From the NCBI RefSeq assembly GCF_008245225.1, contig NZ_VTAW01000012.1, forward strand, positions 56,357-120,356: 64,000 nucleotides of DNA, given 5' to 3'. Positions 1 to 9,272 of the stretch are shown piece by piece. Source of the DNA: Natrialba swarupiae. GTDB taxonomy: Archaea > Halobacteriota > Halobacteria > Halobacteriales > Natrialbaceae. Position numbers and translations under genes: made by a program. The notes beneath the pieces are model-generated. The model made no database searches, had not been told where the DNA came from, and saw only the letters and a list, made by a program, of their open reading frames with translations. Position 1 is the stretch's first letter. Each line of letters opens with the position of its first letter.

Positions 1-642
1 ACGATCACCGAGATGGCCCGCGCAGTGGACGCCGCCGATGTCGACGGCGACAGCGACCCCGGGACGATCGTCCGCCTCTCGACGAACGATACGACGGAGA
101 TCAAGCGCGTCCTCGATGCCGGCGTAGACGGTGTGATGGCTCCGATGATAGACGACCCCCAGGACGCGCAGGCGTTCGTCGAGGCCACCCGCTACCCACA
201 CGAGGGCGTCCGTGGCGTCGGCTACGGCCGCGCCACCGAGTACGGGGAGGCGTTCCCCGAGTATGTCGACCGGGCGAACGACGAGATCGTCACGATCGCC
301 CAGATCGAAACCGAAGCCGGCCTCGAGAACGTCGAGGAGATCGCCGCCGTCGACGGCCTCGACGGCCTGTTCGTCGGACCGGCCGACCTTTCGGCCGCGC
401 TCGGGATCTTCGGTGAGACCGAAAGCGACGAGTTTCTCGCAGCCGTCGACCGCACTCTCGAGGCAGGCCACGCGGTCGACAAGCCGGTCTCGATACTCGC
501 GCTCGATGGAGACGAGATCGAACGGTGGGTCGACCACGGTTTCGACATCGTGTTCGCTGGCGTCGACATCGACTACGTGAAGATGGGTGGACGGCGCGCG
601 AAGGCGACGTTCGAGGATGCCGCCGGGACTCGAGACGAGTAA
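1..642 (+). CDS. HpcH/HpaI-family aldolase, C-terminal part (5' end outside window)
   Basis: Open from the first base, so the true start lies upstream; roughly the first 50 residues are missing. The visible part carries the family hallmarks: GVDGVMAPMIDDP, the metal/substrate segment IAQIETEAGLENVEEI with its conserved Glu, and GLFVGPADLSAALG near the middle. These TIM-barrel class II aldolases (2,4-dihydroxyhept-2-enedioate or 2-keto-3-deoxy sugar acid type) use a divalent metal to split or form hydroxy-keto acids; citrate-lyase-beta-like relatives share the fold. The exact substrate cannot be read from the sequence. The next gene runs on the opposite strand and converges with it. Confidence 0.85.
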   Translation, partial: TITEMARAVDAADVDGDSDPGTIVRLSTNDTTEIKRVLDAGVDGVMAPMIDDPQDAQAFVEATRYPHEGVRGVGYGRATEYGEAFPEYVDRANDEIVTIAQIETEAGLENVEEIAAVDGLDGLFVGPADLSAALGIFGETESDEFLAAVDRTLEAGHAVDKPVSILALDGDEIERWVDHGFDIVFAGVDIDYVKMGGRRAKATFEDAAGTRDE

Positions 643-729
643 TCCGACGTGTCGGTTCGATACTGGGACGGGGAATCAGCACCACGAACGATGTACACGC
701 CAGGTCGGCACGAATCCAGACGGCGGCCG

Positions 730-2391
730 CTACAGCCGCTTGCTTACGTACGGCCCGTCCTGGTGATAGCCGAGTTTCTCCCGGTAGTACTCTCGAGCGC
801 CGATACCCGAAATCACACTCAGCTTGTCGTAGCCCGCCTCTGACGCCAGCGTCTCGGCGCGTTCCATCAGCCGACGGCCGTAGCCCTGATGTTGGTGCTG
901 GCCGCTCTCGCTCTCGCCGCCGACGGCGACCTCCGTCCCGTAGACGTGGAGTTCACGGACGAGCGCGGCGTTCTCGAGTTCCGGCCTGACGGGATCGTTC
1001 GGGAACCGGAGCCGACAGAAGCCGACCAGCAGGTCCGTCTCGAAGTCCTCGAAGGAGATGAAGTGTTCCGTCCCGCCGCAGGCCTCGTAGGTCATGACGT
1101 CGAGTTCGACGGTTTCGGGTTCCTCGTCGTTCATCCCCGCTTCACGACAGCGGATGCAATCACAGGAGCCGCCGCGATCCTCGAGTCGCTGGCGTGCGAG
1201 TTGTCGGAGGTTCGACTTCCAGACGCCCGCGTCGATGTGATCGGCGGGGATGTCCCGTTGGACACGCTGGAGTCTGGTGTATCGGGGGATCATCTCCTTG
1301 ATCTCCGCGACGAGTTCGGCGGCCTCGTCGTTCGAGAGCGGCTCGTACTCGCCTCTATGCCACCAGTCGTAGGTCGCGGTGTCGCGGACGACCAGCGTCG
1401 GATAGATCTTCAGGTAGTCCGGCCGCCACTGCTCGTTTTCGAAGAGTTCACGGAAATCCTCGAGACACATCTCTGTGGACATGCCGGGCTGGCCCGGCAT
1501 CATGTGGAAGCCGACCTTGAACGCCGAGTCGCGCAGGCGGCGGTTGGCGTCGATCGAGTCCTGGGTGCCGTGGCCGCGGTGCATTTCTCGATTTATCCGC
1601 TCGTAGGTGGTCTGGACTCCCACTTCGACCTTGGTCCCGCCTAGCTCGAGCATCCGGTCGATCTGCTCGGGATCGCACCAGTCGGGTTTCGTCTCGAACG
1701 TCGTCCCGATGTTGCGGACGTCGTTCGTCTCGTTTTCGGCGATGACGTCCTCGACGTAGCGCCACTCGTATTCGTCGGGATCCTGGGCGAAGCTGACACC
1801 CTCCGCTGGCTCCGGTTGCTTCTCGACGTCGAAATCGTTCATCGCCTCGAGTGCGCGCTTGACGAACCACTCCTGGTAGTCGTGGCTCCGGGCGGTCATC
1901 GTCCCACCCATCAGGATGAGTTCGACCTTGTCGACGGGGTGGCCGATTTCGCGCAGTTGCTCGAGTCGGAGCGTCACCTGCCCGTAGGGGTCGTAATCGT
2001 TCTGGACGCCCCGTGCGGCGGCGGGTTCCTCGCCCGTGTAGCTCTGGGAGGAGGAAAACTCCGAATCCGGGCCGCCGGGACAGTACAGACACTTCCCGTG
2101 GGGGCATCGTTCGGGCGAGGTCATGATCGCGACCGGCGAGACGCCCGACGCGGTGCGGACGGGCTTGCGCTGGAGGACTTCCTCGAGTTCCTCGCGGCGC
2201 TCGAGAGGTGCGTAATCGAGCACCTCGGAGTTTTTCGGTACCTTCGGCGCGGAGTACTCCGAGCAGGCCTCGAGTTTGGCCGTTTCGACCTCGTCGCGTT
2301 CGATCTCGCCGGCGAGGATGCGCTCGACGAGCGTCTCACAGACCTGCTCGAACGCGTCGGTCTCGGTCGGATCGGGCGTCTCGGTACTCAC
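730..2391 (-). CDS. elp3: Elp3-family tRNA uridine-34 carboxymethyl transferase (radical SAM/GNAT)
   Basis: 553 residues, the usual archaeal Elp3 length. The radical SAM cluster is CPHGKCLYC (Cys96, Cys101, Cys104, the CX4CX2C spacing typical of Elp3), followed by LILMGGTMTAR and a TIM-barrel core. From about residue 440 comes a GNAT acetyltransferase domain with the acetyl-CoA loop GYGRRLMERAE and the ending GAREYYREKLGY. The enzyme uses SAM radical chemistry and acetyl-CoA to install the cm5 group on wobble uridine of tRNAs. In archaea it acts without the full eukaryotic Elongator complex. A gap of 54 bases separates it from the upstream acetyltransferase gene on the same strand. Confidence 0.96.
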   Translation of the reverse strand: MSTETPDPTETDAFEQVCETLVERILAGEIERDEVETAKLEACSEYSAPKVPKNSEVLDYAPLERREELEEVLQRKPVRTASGVSPVAIMTSPERCPHGKCLYCPGGPDSEFSSSQSYTGEEPAAARGVQNDYDPYGQVTLRLEQLREIGHPVDKVELILMGGTMTARSHDYQEWFVKRALEAMNDFDVEKQPEPAEGVSFAQDPDEYEWRYVEDVIAENETNDVRNIGTTFETKPDWCDPEQIDRMLELGGTKVEVGVQTTYERINREMHRGHGTQDSIDANRRLRDSAFKVGFHMMPGQPGMSTEMCLEDFRELFENEQWRPDYLKIYPTLVVRDTATYDWWHRGEYEPLSNDEAAELVAEIKEMIPRYTRLQRVQRDIPADHIDAGVWKSNLRQLARQRLEDRGGSCDCIRCREAGMNDEEPETVELDVMTYEACGGTEHFISFEDFETDLLVGFCRLRFPNDPVRPELENAALVRELHVYGTEVAVGGESESGQHQHQGYGRRLMERAETLASEAGYDKLSVISGIGAREYYREKLGYHQDGPYVSKRL

Positions 2392-2445
2392 TACAGGGGT
2401 TTCGTCGCGCGTCGCGAATAAGCGTGTCGGACTCGAGAACGGAGC

Positions 2446-3065
2446 TCACCCCGGTCGCGAACTGCTGTCCTCCCCACGGCCGTACTGCTCGCGCGTGATC
2501 GTGTACCGGTGGCGGTCGACGATTCGACCGTCCGGCCGAACCGTCGCGTTCCTGATCAGGCCGTCGTAGCCGCCGCCGAAGCGCTCGACGTAGCCCTCGA
2601 CTGTGGATCGGGACCTCTCGTTTTCGCCCTCGACTGGAATCGCGACGAGATCCAGATCGAGCCGGTCGAACGCGAGTTCGATCAACGCCGCCGCTCGCTC
2701 GCCGGAGTAGCCACGGCCCCAGAACCGCTTTCGCAACCAGATTCCCGGCGTCGCCGTCTGCGTCTCCCAGTCGACGATCAGACAGGCCGCTCCCGCGATC
2801 TCGCCGGCGCCGTCCTCGCCCTCCCGCGGTCGAATCAGGTACTGCGCTCGCGTCCCGTCATCCCACTTCGCCCCGAGATCCTCGACGTACTCGGCGGTCT
2901 CGTTCGGCGTTTCGTGGGGCGACCACGGTAAGTACGCGGTCACGTTCTCGATATTGGGATTCGGTGCGAACAGAGTCAGTAGTACTCGAGGACGTCGGCG
3001 GTCTCCCGACAGAGCCACTCGAGGTAGAGTCGGTTGGTCCAGAGTTCGGGCGGAAACAGTGACAT
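2446..3065 (-). pseudogene. GNAT acetyltransferase (RimJ/RimL-like), frameshifted near the N-terminus
   Basis: The main frame (from about 2975 down to 2446) encodes a GNAT domain: NVTAYLPWSPHETPNETAEY, GIWLRKRFWGRGYSGERAAA and a typical C-terminus. The family N-terminus is present but in another frame: an ATG at 3065 reads MSLFPPELWTNRLYLEWL and continues to DVLEYY, then hits TGA at 2978-2976. Immediately beyond, the main frame resumes with LFAPNPNIENV, which is what should follow EYY in these proteins. So one reading-frame slip at about 2975-2980 interrupts the gene. It could be a real mutation or a sequencing error. A shorter product from an internal start would lack the first strand and helix of the fold. 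Confidence 0.8.
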
Positions 3066-3272
3066 CGCTATACGACGTATCTGTTCAGTGTTGTATAACT
3101 TTGGCCACCAATATGCAGTAACAGAGATCGTCCCCAGGAGGTTCGATCTCGCTCGAACGCCCTGATCGAAAACACCGGCTCTACGCGGACTGCTGTCAGT
3201 AGGGTGTCTTAAACGATCGAACTGTGCAGCAGGAACGACGATCGGTCTGGTCGTCGTACCGTATTCGTAGAG

Positions 3273-3998
3273 ATGAACGTGGATTGGCCGTTCGAGTGGG
3301 GCGGATCGAAACGAAACGAACCGTCAGAGGTAGATCGGCTCTGGACGAGCCTCGGAGCAGCCACGCTGGTTCTCGCCGTGATCTTCGCAGGCATCGCCGG
3401 ATACTACGCCGCGGTGGGGGAGGCGGGAGCCGAACCGCCTGCAGGCGTCGTCTACGGCGCGACCGGCGTCGGGTTTCTCCTCGCTGGAGCTTTTCTGTGG
3501 TGGCGCTTCGACGAATCCGAACGCTGCGTCGCGTTCCCCGTAGGCCGGCCGAACCGGGCCGAACTGGTCTGGACGCTCGCGTTCGTTCCGCTGGGCGTAG
3601 CCGCGTTCGTCGGCGGCGAGTGGGTCGCGGGAGTACTCGGGTTCGAGATGACCGCATTCTACGACTACGACCTGACGAACCCGGTGACGCTCCTCGCAGT
3701 GTTGTTCGGGCCGGTGATCGTCGGCCCGTTGGTCGAAGAACTCATCTACAGGGGGGCACTTCTCTCCTCGCTCGAGGGGCGTGGATGGTCGCCGATCGCA
3801 GCGGGTCTCGGATCGATCGTCGTCTTCGCCGGCTCCCACGTCTTCGCGCTCGGTATCGCGGGCGTGTTCGCCATCGCCGCGTGGGCCGTCTTTCCGACTG
3901 TCCTCAGACTCCGGTTCGAGAATCTCACTGGTGCGTGGCTCCTCCACGTGCTCAACAACGTCTACGCCTACGTAATTGCGGTTCACTTTGTCCTTTGA
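3273..3998 (+). CDS. CPBP-family intramembrane metalloprotease (type II CAAX protease/bacteriocin-protection-like)
   Basis: 241 residues with about six hydrophobic spans. The Abi/CPBP signature is complete: VEELIYRG (Glu155, Glu156, Arg160), FAGSH (His189) and HVLNN (His225, Asn228/229), which bind the catalytic metal and water inside the membrane. Eukaryotic relatives process prenylated CAAX proteins; prokaryotic ones include bacteriocin-immunity proteins, but most haloarchaeal copies have no known substrate. The ATG at 3273 is the first methionine and precedes an acidic, cytosolic-looking leader before the first membrane span. It converges with the HTH gene downstream, leaving 12 bases between them. 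Confidence 0.88.
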   Translation: MNVDWPFEWGGSKRNEPSEVDRLWTSLGAATLVLAVIFAGIAGYYAAVGEAGAEPPAGVVYGATGVGFLLAGAFLWWRFDESERCVAFPVGRPNRAELVWTLAFVPLGVAAFVGGEWVAGVLGFEMTAFYDYDLTNPVTLLAVLFGPVIVGPLVEELIYRGALLSSLEGRGWSPIAAGLGSIVVFAGSHVFALGIAGVFAIAAWAVFPTVLRLRFENLTGAWLLHVLNNVYAYVIAVHFVL

Positions 3999-4010
3999 TT
4001 GCGCGCTGTG

Positions 4011-4673
4011 TCAGTCGTCGACCGACGCGACGAGCGCGTGAACGATCTCCCGTTCGGCCCGTCGCAACAGGTCCGACGCCGTGCTCTCCGTACACTCGAG
4101 TTCCTCGGCGACGTCCGCGAGCGACCCGGCTCGAGGGACGTCGTAGTATCCCCGACGCGTGGCGACTCGCAACGCACGGTACTGTCTGGTCGTCAGACGG
4201 TCGGTGATCCGCCGGCCGCGTCCGTGATACTCCCCGACGGAGTCGATTTCGACCGACACGGCCTCGGAGAGGTCGTCGACGACTTCGCCCAACGTCTCGA
4301 ACGCACCGAGGATCGTGATTCGGACGACGCCGTCCTCGACGACGACCGGGGGGACGTGAATGAGGTCGTGTTCGAGAAACGCCGTCCACCACGACGGGCG
4401 CTCGTGGGCGTTCGCCTCCTGGAGGTAAACGTAGAACCGCTCGTCGTCGACGGGACGGATCTCGTACTGGACGATTTCGGACGCCTCCGCCAGCGCGTCC
4501 GCGTAGACGTCCGGATCGCCGTGGACGAAACTGAGCTGGTTGAGCACCATCCCGCGACTCATTCGCCACGTGAGCAGTTCCTCCCGGACGATCGCCTCGC
4601 TCGAGGCGAGTGTGCGACTGAGCTCCGACTGGTAGGCCGGACCCGGCTCGACGGTCAGATCGACGAACTGCAT
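4011..4673 (-). CDS. Bat-type HTH transcriptional regulator
   Basis: 220 residues. The C-terminal third is the HTH_10 (bacterio-opsin activator) domain: LTTRQYRALRVATRRGYYDV, then SLADVAEELECTESTASDLL as the recognition region. The N-terminal part resembles the GAF/PAS-linked sensor region seen in this haloarchaeal class. I chose the ATG at 4673 (MQFVDLTVEPGPAYQSEL) because family members begin with MxxVxLxxEP; the frame stays open further upstream but without family-like sequence. It is divergent from the SMR exporter gene (163 bases between the starts), so local control of that exporter is a reasonable but unproven guess. Confidence 0.9.
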   Translation of the reverse strand: MQFVDLTVEPGPAYQSELSRTLASSEAIVREELLTWRMSRGMVLNQLSFVHGDPDVYADALAEASEIVQYEIRPVDDERFYVYLQEANAHERPSWWTAFLEHDLIHVPPVVVEDGVVRITILGAFETLGEVVDDLSEAVSVEIDSVGEYHGRGRRITDRLTTRQYRALRVATRRGYYDVPRAGSLADVAEELECTESTASDLLRRAEREIVHALVASVDD

Positions 4674-4835
4674 CGTACGAACGGGTTGGACGCCCGAAAA
4701 GAAATGCGCGCCGATAGTCGACACGCCGGTCTCGCGCCCCCTGGAAGAGACGAACGGCCCGTCGACGTGCCCAACGCTGGACAAGTGGGACCACGTTTGA
4801 GAGCGACTAAGACGGTCTCGAACGCCTTCGAACGC

Positions 4836-5171
4836 ATGAAGGAGTACACGTATTTGGCTGGTGCGATCGTCACCGAAGTGATCGGCACGTCGGCGCTGAA
4901 GCTGTCGAACGGGTTCGAACACGCCGCGCTGGGTGGGCTTGCCATCGCTCTCTACGTCGTCTCGTTTTACTTCGTGAGTCAGGCGCTGACGTTCCTTCCT
5001 GTCGGACTCGTCTACGCAACGTGGTCCGCGGTCGGGATCGTCGGTCTGGCGGCGATCGGAATCGTCTTCTTCGACGAAACGGTCGACCTGGCCGCAGTCG
5101 TTGGATTCGTCCTCGTCATCGCCGGCGTCGTGTTACTCAACGTCTACTCGTCGGCGTACAACCCAGTGTAA
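4836..5171 (+). CDS. SMR-family small multidrug/compound exporter (EmrE type)
   Basis: 111 residues in four hydrophobic helices, exactly the size of small multidrug resistance proteins. The N-terminus KEYTYLAGAIVTEVIGTSAL holds the essential membrane-embedded glutamate (Glu14 of EmrE; here in TEVIGTSALK). The helix-3 part ATWSAVGIVGLAAIG and helix 4 with VGFVLVIAGVVLLN also match. These proteins work as antiparallel dimers exchanging protons for cationic drugs or guanidinium. The start at 4836 fits the EmrE N-terminus; the frame is open for a long way upstream but that part is not SMR-like. Divergent from the Bat-type regulator. Confidence 0.93.
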   Translation: MKEYTYLAGAIVTEVIGTSALKLSNGFEHAALGGLAIALYVVSFYFVSQALTFLPVGLVYATWSAVGIVGLAAIGIVFFDETVDLAAVVGFVLVIAGVVLLNVYSSAYNPV

Positions 5172-5249
5172 GCCGGTCGACCGGAGGTGGCTTCGGATCG
5201 AGAGGGGACAGCCGCTCGTCCCGACGACCGCGAGCGCCACCGGTGTGGG

Positions 5250-5732
5250 TTACGTATCGAACTCGAGATCACGGTCGCGACTCTGGCGGTTCTCCTCGCG
5301 AGCCTGACGACGCCAGTGTTCGACGTCCTCGAGCGTCTCGGTCTCGAGCAGACGCTCGAGTTTGCGCTCGAACTGCTCGTCGGTCAACTCGCCCGCGGCG
5401 TACCGATCGCGAAGCGTCTCGAGGGCGTGGGCGTTGTTCGTCTTCCGACGTTCGGGTTCGGTAGCCGTCCGGTCGTCAGCTTCCTTCTCGTCCGATCCCC
5501 AGCCCCACCAGTCGTCTTCGGCGTCGTCCGACCAGTCCCACCATTCCTCACGATCTTCCTCGTCGCCGAACAGCAACGCGACCAGCGGGACGACGACGAT
5601 GTACCCCACGAGCAAGAACGGAAGCCACCACCACTGGTTGGTAAACAGCCCGACGAGCCAGATGCCGGTGACGACCATCGCGGTGATCTCCGTGACGTTC
5701 TCACGGAACCGCGTCGCGGGATCCTCGGCCAT
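5250..5732 (-). CDS. Membrane protein with SHOCT domain
   Basis: 160 residues from the ATG at 5732 (an in-frame ATG at 5771 would add 13 residues). Two membrane helices lie in the first 60 residues (ITAMVVTGIWLVGLF and FLLVGYIVVVPLVALLF), then an acidic Trp-rich linker and a SHOCT motif near the end: ALETLRDRYAAGELTDEQFE. SHOCT motifs are short oligomerisation modules found at the C-terminus of many haloarchaeal membrane proteins. No enzymatic role is visible. Confidence 0.85.
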   Translation of the reverse strand: MAEDPATRFRENVTEITAMVVTGIWLVGLFTNQWWWLPFLLVGYIVVVPLVALLFGDEEDREEWWDWSDDAEDDWWGWGSDEKEADDRTATEPERRKTNNAHALETLRDRYAAGELTDEQFERKLERLLETETLEDVEHWRRQAREENRQSRDRDLEFDT

Positions 5733-5836
5733 ATCGTGTCGTACCAGCGGAAGGCCGAAAGCTGTTTCCACCGACGCGGTCGCTGAGCGATGGTGCGACC
5801 CGGAGAACTGGACTGGCGCTGTCCGGTCGGTTCTGG

Positions 5837-7966
5837 TTACGCGAGCGTCTCGCCGAGCGCCTCGAGTGCCGCCTCGCGGACGGCATCGCGTTCGCCTGGC
5901 AGGTACTCGACGTGACCGTCCGCGCCGCCGACGACGCTGACCCCGGCGTTCGGGGCGGCGTCGGCGATAGCCTCGCCGAGTTCGCGGACGTCCAGTGAGT
6001 CCGTCGCGCGGGCGTACAGTTCGTCGTCACCGATTCCGAGCGTCACCGCCGTTCCCTCCTCGCGACGCCGGTGGAGCGCGTCCAGCAAGAGCGTCGTCGT
6101 CGGGAAGTTGTATCGGTGCGTAAAGGCACCCGTGTCGAGAACGGCGACCGAGACGCCGTCGACGTCTTCGGTCTCGACGTTCTCTCGAGCCGTCTCGAGT
6201 TCGGTCTCGAGTTTCGCTCGGAACTGCTCGGAGACGTGGGCGGCGAGATCACCGTCCCGCGGGCGTCCGTCCTCGTCGTCGAACAGCAGGTCGGCGACGA
6301 GTTCGCGCTTGTCCTTGTACGACTGGTAGTACGCCTCGAGTGCGACGGCTTCGCGGCGTTCGGAGATGGCAGTCTCGTCGTAGCCGGCCTCCTTCGCGAG
6401 CTCGAGATACGCCTCGGGAGCGTTCACCCAGTAGCTGACAGCTGGGAGATGCTCGACGTCCTCGCGGACGTCCTCGTTGATGTGAGCGGCGACGTTCGCT
6501 GCGAGCGCAGTCGAGGTCAGATCGGAGACGTCCGCGCCCGAAAGCGACGGCGCAACCGCGGTCGTGACTGCGTCGACGATCTCCTCGTCCGCTCGGCTGT
6601 CGTCGACGACGAGCGCCTCGGCGTCGTACAGCGAGAGCAGGTCGTAGCCGTCGACGGATTCGACGGTCGACCCGGCGTCGACGAGCACAACGAGCGGGAG
6701 CTGTTCGCCGTGGCGATCCCGCGCCTCGAGCATCGTCGTAACGTCGTCGGTCGCAGCGTCCATCCCGTAGACGCGCCCGTCGAGGGGCCGACGCTCGAAG
6801 TAGTGGTACTCGGCGTCCTCTCGCGTGTGTTTCTCGCGGATCAACGGAAGGACGGCCCGTTCGATCGCCGCGCCGGCGACGTAGCCGTCCGCCGTCGCAG
6901 CGTGGCGGACGACGATCGGTCGAGCTTCGACGACGGCACGGCGGATCGCGGTTGCGGCATTTCCGACCTCGCTCTCGACAGCGGCGACCGCATCGTGTTC
7001 GGCGAGCAAGCTGATCTCGGCCGGGCGCGCCTCGCGTTCGATCGCGTTCTCGAGCCGGTCGGTGACGGCGTCGGCGTCCTCGCCGTCGAGCACGTCGAGC
7101 GTCTCGGTTTCGACCTGCAGGTCGCCGTGGTGGCGTTCGACCTCGCCCTCTAAGGCGACGACGTCGTCGACGTCGACGGCGGGGTAGGCCCTGACGCCGG
7201 CTTCCTCGAACGCAGCGCACTCGACGGTGCCCGTCTCGTCTCGAAGCTCGAAGACCGTCGGGCCGCTCGTCTGGCGGACGCCGACGATCTCACCCTCAAG
7301 TCTGACGACGGTTCCGACCTGATCGTCGATGGCGTCGATCGTCGTCCGGTTGAGGGCGGGCTCTTCCTCTGGCTCGTCGCTGTCGGCGGCCGGAGTCGAC
7401 GCGGCCGCCGTCTCGGTCGAGACGGAACCGCTTCCGCCGGCGACGGCCTCCGTCGTGGTGCCCGCGTCGGGGCTCGGCTCCTTGGACGCCTCCTCCTCGG
7501 AGACGGCATCGTCCTCGGCTTCGTCGTCGCCGTCGGTGCCCGGTTCGGTCTCCGAGTCCGATGGAGCGTCGGCTCCATCCCCGAACTCTTCGGGCCGGAA
7601 CTCGTCGTCGGCCGTCTCGATTAGCTGCCCGCGGAACTCTCGTTCGCGCTGGCGGATCGACCAGCCGAGGTCGACGTTGCCGTTGTCTCGAACGTCGAGT
7701 ACCTGGACGAATACCTCGTCGCCGGGCTCCCAGTCGAGGCTCTCGAGTCGTTGATCTAGTTCGCTTCTGTGCAACAGACCGGTGACGTGATCTCCAACGT
7801 CAACGAAGACGCCGAAGTCGGCGTAGCCGTCGACGGTTCCCCGATAGTATCGGCTCGGGGTGAGCTGGGAGGCCGCGTTGCCGTGAAATTCGAACACGAC
7901 GTCCTCCTCGTGGCTCTCGCAGATTTCACCGTCAACGGGTATGCCGCAGATGATACAGTTACCCAT
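5837..7966 (-). CDS. DHH-family phosphoesterase-like protein with zinc finger, S1 and OB-fold domains (RecJ-like, COG1107)
   Basis: 709 residues. Order of parts: a zinc-binding N-terminus (CIIC, then CESH: Cys4, Cys7, Cys16, His19); an S1 RNA-binding domain at about 38-110 (GTVDGYADFGVFVDVGDHV); an acidic low-complexity linker to about 205; an OB-fold (GTVVRLEGEIVGVRQTSG); then a DHH/DHHA1 region. The DHH motifs look worn: RHAATADG stands where a HxDxDG-type motif is expected, and ALVVDDSRAD where VVDHH is expected. It is probably a single-strand nucleic-acid binder related to RecJ/GAN; whether it still cleaves is doubtful. On the minus strand the 87-residue gene lies 91 bases upstream. Confidence 0.88.
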   Translation of the reverse strand: MGNCIICGIPVDGEICESHEEDVVFEFHGNAASQLTPSRYYRGTVDGYADFGVFVDVGDHVTGLLHRSELDQRLESLDWEPGDEVFVQVLDVRDNGNVDLGWSIRQREREFRGQLIETADDEFRPEEFGDGADAPSDSETEPGTDGDDEAEDDAVSEEEASKEPSPDAGTTTEAVAGGSGSVSTETAAASTPAADSDEPEEEPALNRTTIDAIDDQVGTVVRLEGEIVGVRQTSGPTVFELRDETGTVECAAFEEAGVRAYPAVDVDDVVALEGEVERHHGDLQVETETLDVLDGEDADAVTDRLENAIEREARPAEISLLAEHDAVAAVESEVGNAATAIRRAVVEARPIVVRHAATADGYVAGAAIERAVLPLIREKHTREDAEYHYFERRPLDGRVYGMDAATDDVTTMLEARDRHGEQLPLVVLVDAGSTVESVDGYDLLSLYDAEALVVDDSRADEEIVDAVTTAVAPSLSGADVSDLTSTALAANVAAHINEDVREDVEHLPAVSYWVNAPEAYLELAKEAGYDETAISERREAVALEAYYQSYKDKRELVADLLFDDEDGRPRDGDLAAHVSEQFRAKLETELETARENVETEDVDGVSVAVLDTGAFTHRYNFPTTTLLLDALHRRREEGTAVTLGIGDDELYARATDSLDVRELGEAIADAAPNAGVSVVGGADGHVEYLPGERDAVREAALEALGETLA

Positions 7967-8057
7967 CTACTCGGATCAAGCAGTTTCGTCCTAAAACTGT
8001 TGTCGAAATGCGTCCGATCCGCGTTCGCACGCGATATCGGGGACGACAATCGTCAGA

Positions 8058-8321
8058 TCACTCGAATACCGGTGACTCCTCCTCGAGTTCGTCGATCTCG
8101 TCGACGAGTTTCCTGACGTGGTCGGGAAACAGCGACACCTGTATCTCGTTTTCGTCCTCGTCCTCGAAGACGAGTTTGACGCGCTTGTCGCCGAACTCGC
8201 GGGCCTCGGCGTCCTCGACGTCGAACAGCTTGACCGTCGCCGACTTGTTCGTCGGACCGACGTTCTTGATCGATCCCTCGTTCAACTCCACCATGAACTC
8301 CTCGAGTGTGAGTGCGAGCAT
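8058..8321 (-). CDS. Small conserved haloarchaeal protein, unknown function
   Basis: 87 residues from the ATG at 8321 (MLALTLEEFMVELNEGSI). Strongly acidic, with strand-like segments such as SATVKLFDVEDAEAREFGDK and VKLVFEDEDENEIQVSLF and a helical tail VRKLVDEIDELEEES. No motif I recognise. The codon pattern (G/C third positions, acidic residues) is that of a real haloarchaeal gene. It is upstream of, and on the same strand as, the DHH/S1 gene, so the two may be cotranscribed. Confidence 0.72.
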   Translation of the reverse strand: MLALTLEEFMVELNEGSIKNVGPTNKSATVKLFDVEDAEAREFGDKRVKLVFEDEDENEIQVSLFPDHVRKLVDEIDELEEESPVFE

Positions 8322-8526
8322 ACCCGTCGTAGGAGCGGTGGGTAAAAAACGACACGGCATCGTCGGTGGCGGTCGTCGAGAACGCACCGACGCCGATCGC
8401 GTCGCGACCGGACCGCATGCGTGGTGTGTCAGTTCGCCTGCGGCGTGTGGGGGTTCCGATAGCTATCGCATAAATGTTGGTGATCGTACATTGCTCCGTT
8501 TCCCCGCCGGCTTCCCCCCTCATCAG

Positions 8527-8533
8527 TTTTAAG
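8527..8533 (+). promoter_or_regulatory. Probable TATA element of the UPF0173 hydrolase gene
   Basis: TTTTAAG centred about 32 bases before the ATG at 8562, consistent with a short-leader or leaderless haloarchaeal transcript. Confidence 0.5.
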
Positions 8534-8561
8534 TCGACATCTGAGCAACTGTTGGACTGCT

Positions 8562-9272
8562 ATGGAACTCACCTGGCACGGCCACTCGACGTGGCACGTC
8601 ACCGTTGGCGGGACGGAACTGCTGATCGATCCGTTCTTCGACAACCCGAAGACCGACCTCGAGGCGTCGGACGTCGACGATCCCGACTACGTGCTCCTGA
8701 CCCACGGCCACGCGGACCACATCGCCCACGCCGGCGAGTTTACCGACGCGACGCTGGTCGCGACGCCGGAACTCGTCTCCTACTGCCAGGAGGAGTTCGG
8801 CTTCGAGGACGCCGTCGGCGGGATGGGCATGAACCTCGGGGGCACTGTCGAGTGTGGCGACGCGTACGTCACCATGGTTCGCGCCGACCACACCAACGGG
8901 ATCATGACCGAGTACGAGGTCGACGCCGGCATGCCGGCCGGCTTCGTGATCTCGGACGCCCACCCGAACGAGGCGGACGCGGAGTCGACCACGCTCTACA
9001 ACGCCGGGGACACCGCGTTGATGAGCGAGATGCGCGACGTCGTCGGCGACTATCTCGAGCCCGACGCCGCCATCGTTCCCATCGGCGACCACTTCACGAT
9101 GGGGCCGCGACAGGCCGCCATCGCCGTCGACTGGCTCGACGTCGACCACGCCTTCCCACAACACTACGATACGTTCCCACCGATCGAACAGGACCCCCAG
9201 GATTTCGTCGACAACGTCGACGACGCCGAGGTCCACGTCCTCGCGGGCGACGAGTCGTTCGACCTCTCGTAA
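8562..9272 (+). CDS. Metal-dependent hydrolase, UlaG/UPF0173 type (metallo-beta-lactamase fold)
   Basis: 236 residues. The metallo-beta-lactamase motif is [10 protein letters not shown] (His48, His50, Asp52, His53), preceded by [11 protein letters not shown] typical of the UPF0173 branch. Further ligands appear in [18 protein letters not shown] and IGDHFTMGP. Relatives include L-ascorbate-6-phosphate lactonase UlaG and various phosphodiesterases, so the reaction here is only predictable as hydrolysis of a small ester or lactone. Length and start agree with the family. Confidence 0.9.
   Translation: MELTWHGHSTWHVTVGGTELLIDPFFDNPKTDLEASDVDDPDYVLLTHGHADHIAHAGEFTDATLVATPELVSYCQEEFGFEDAVGGMGMNLGGTVECGDAYVTMVRADHTNGIMTEYEVDAGMPAGFVISDAHPNEADAESTTLYNAGDTALMSEMRDVVGDYLEPDAAIVPIGDHFTMGPRQAAIAVDWLDVDHAFPQHYDTFPPIEQDPQDFVDNVDDAEVHVLAGDESFDLS

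Noticed and set aside
6071..7153. 360-codon plus-strand frame opposite the DHH/S1 gene
   Set aside because: Repetitive Val/Arg/Asp translation typical of antisense frames in GC-rich DNA.
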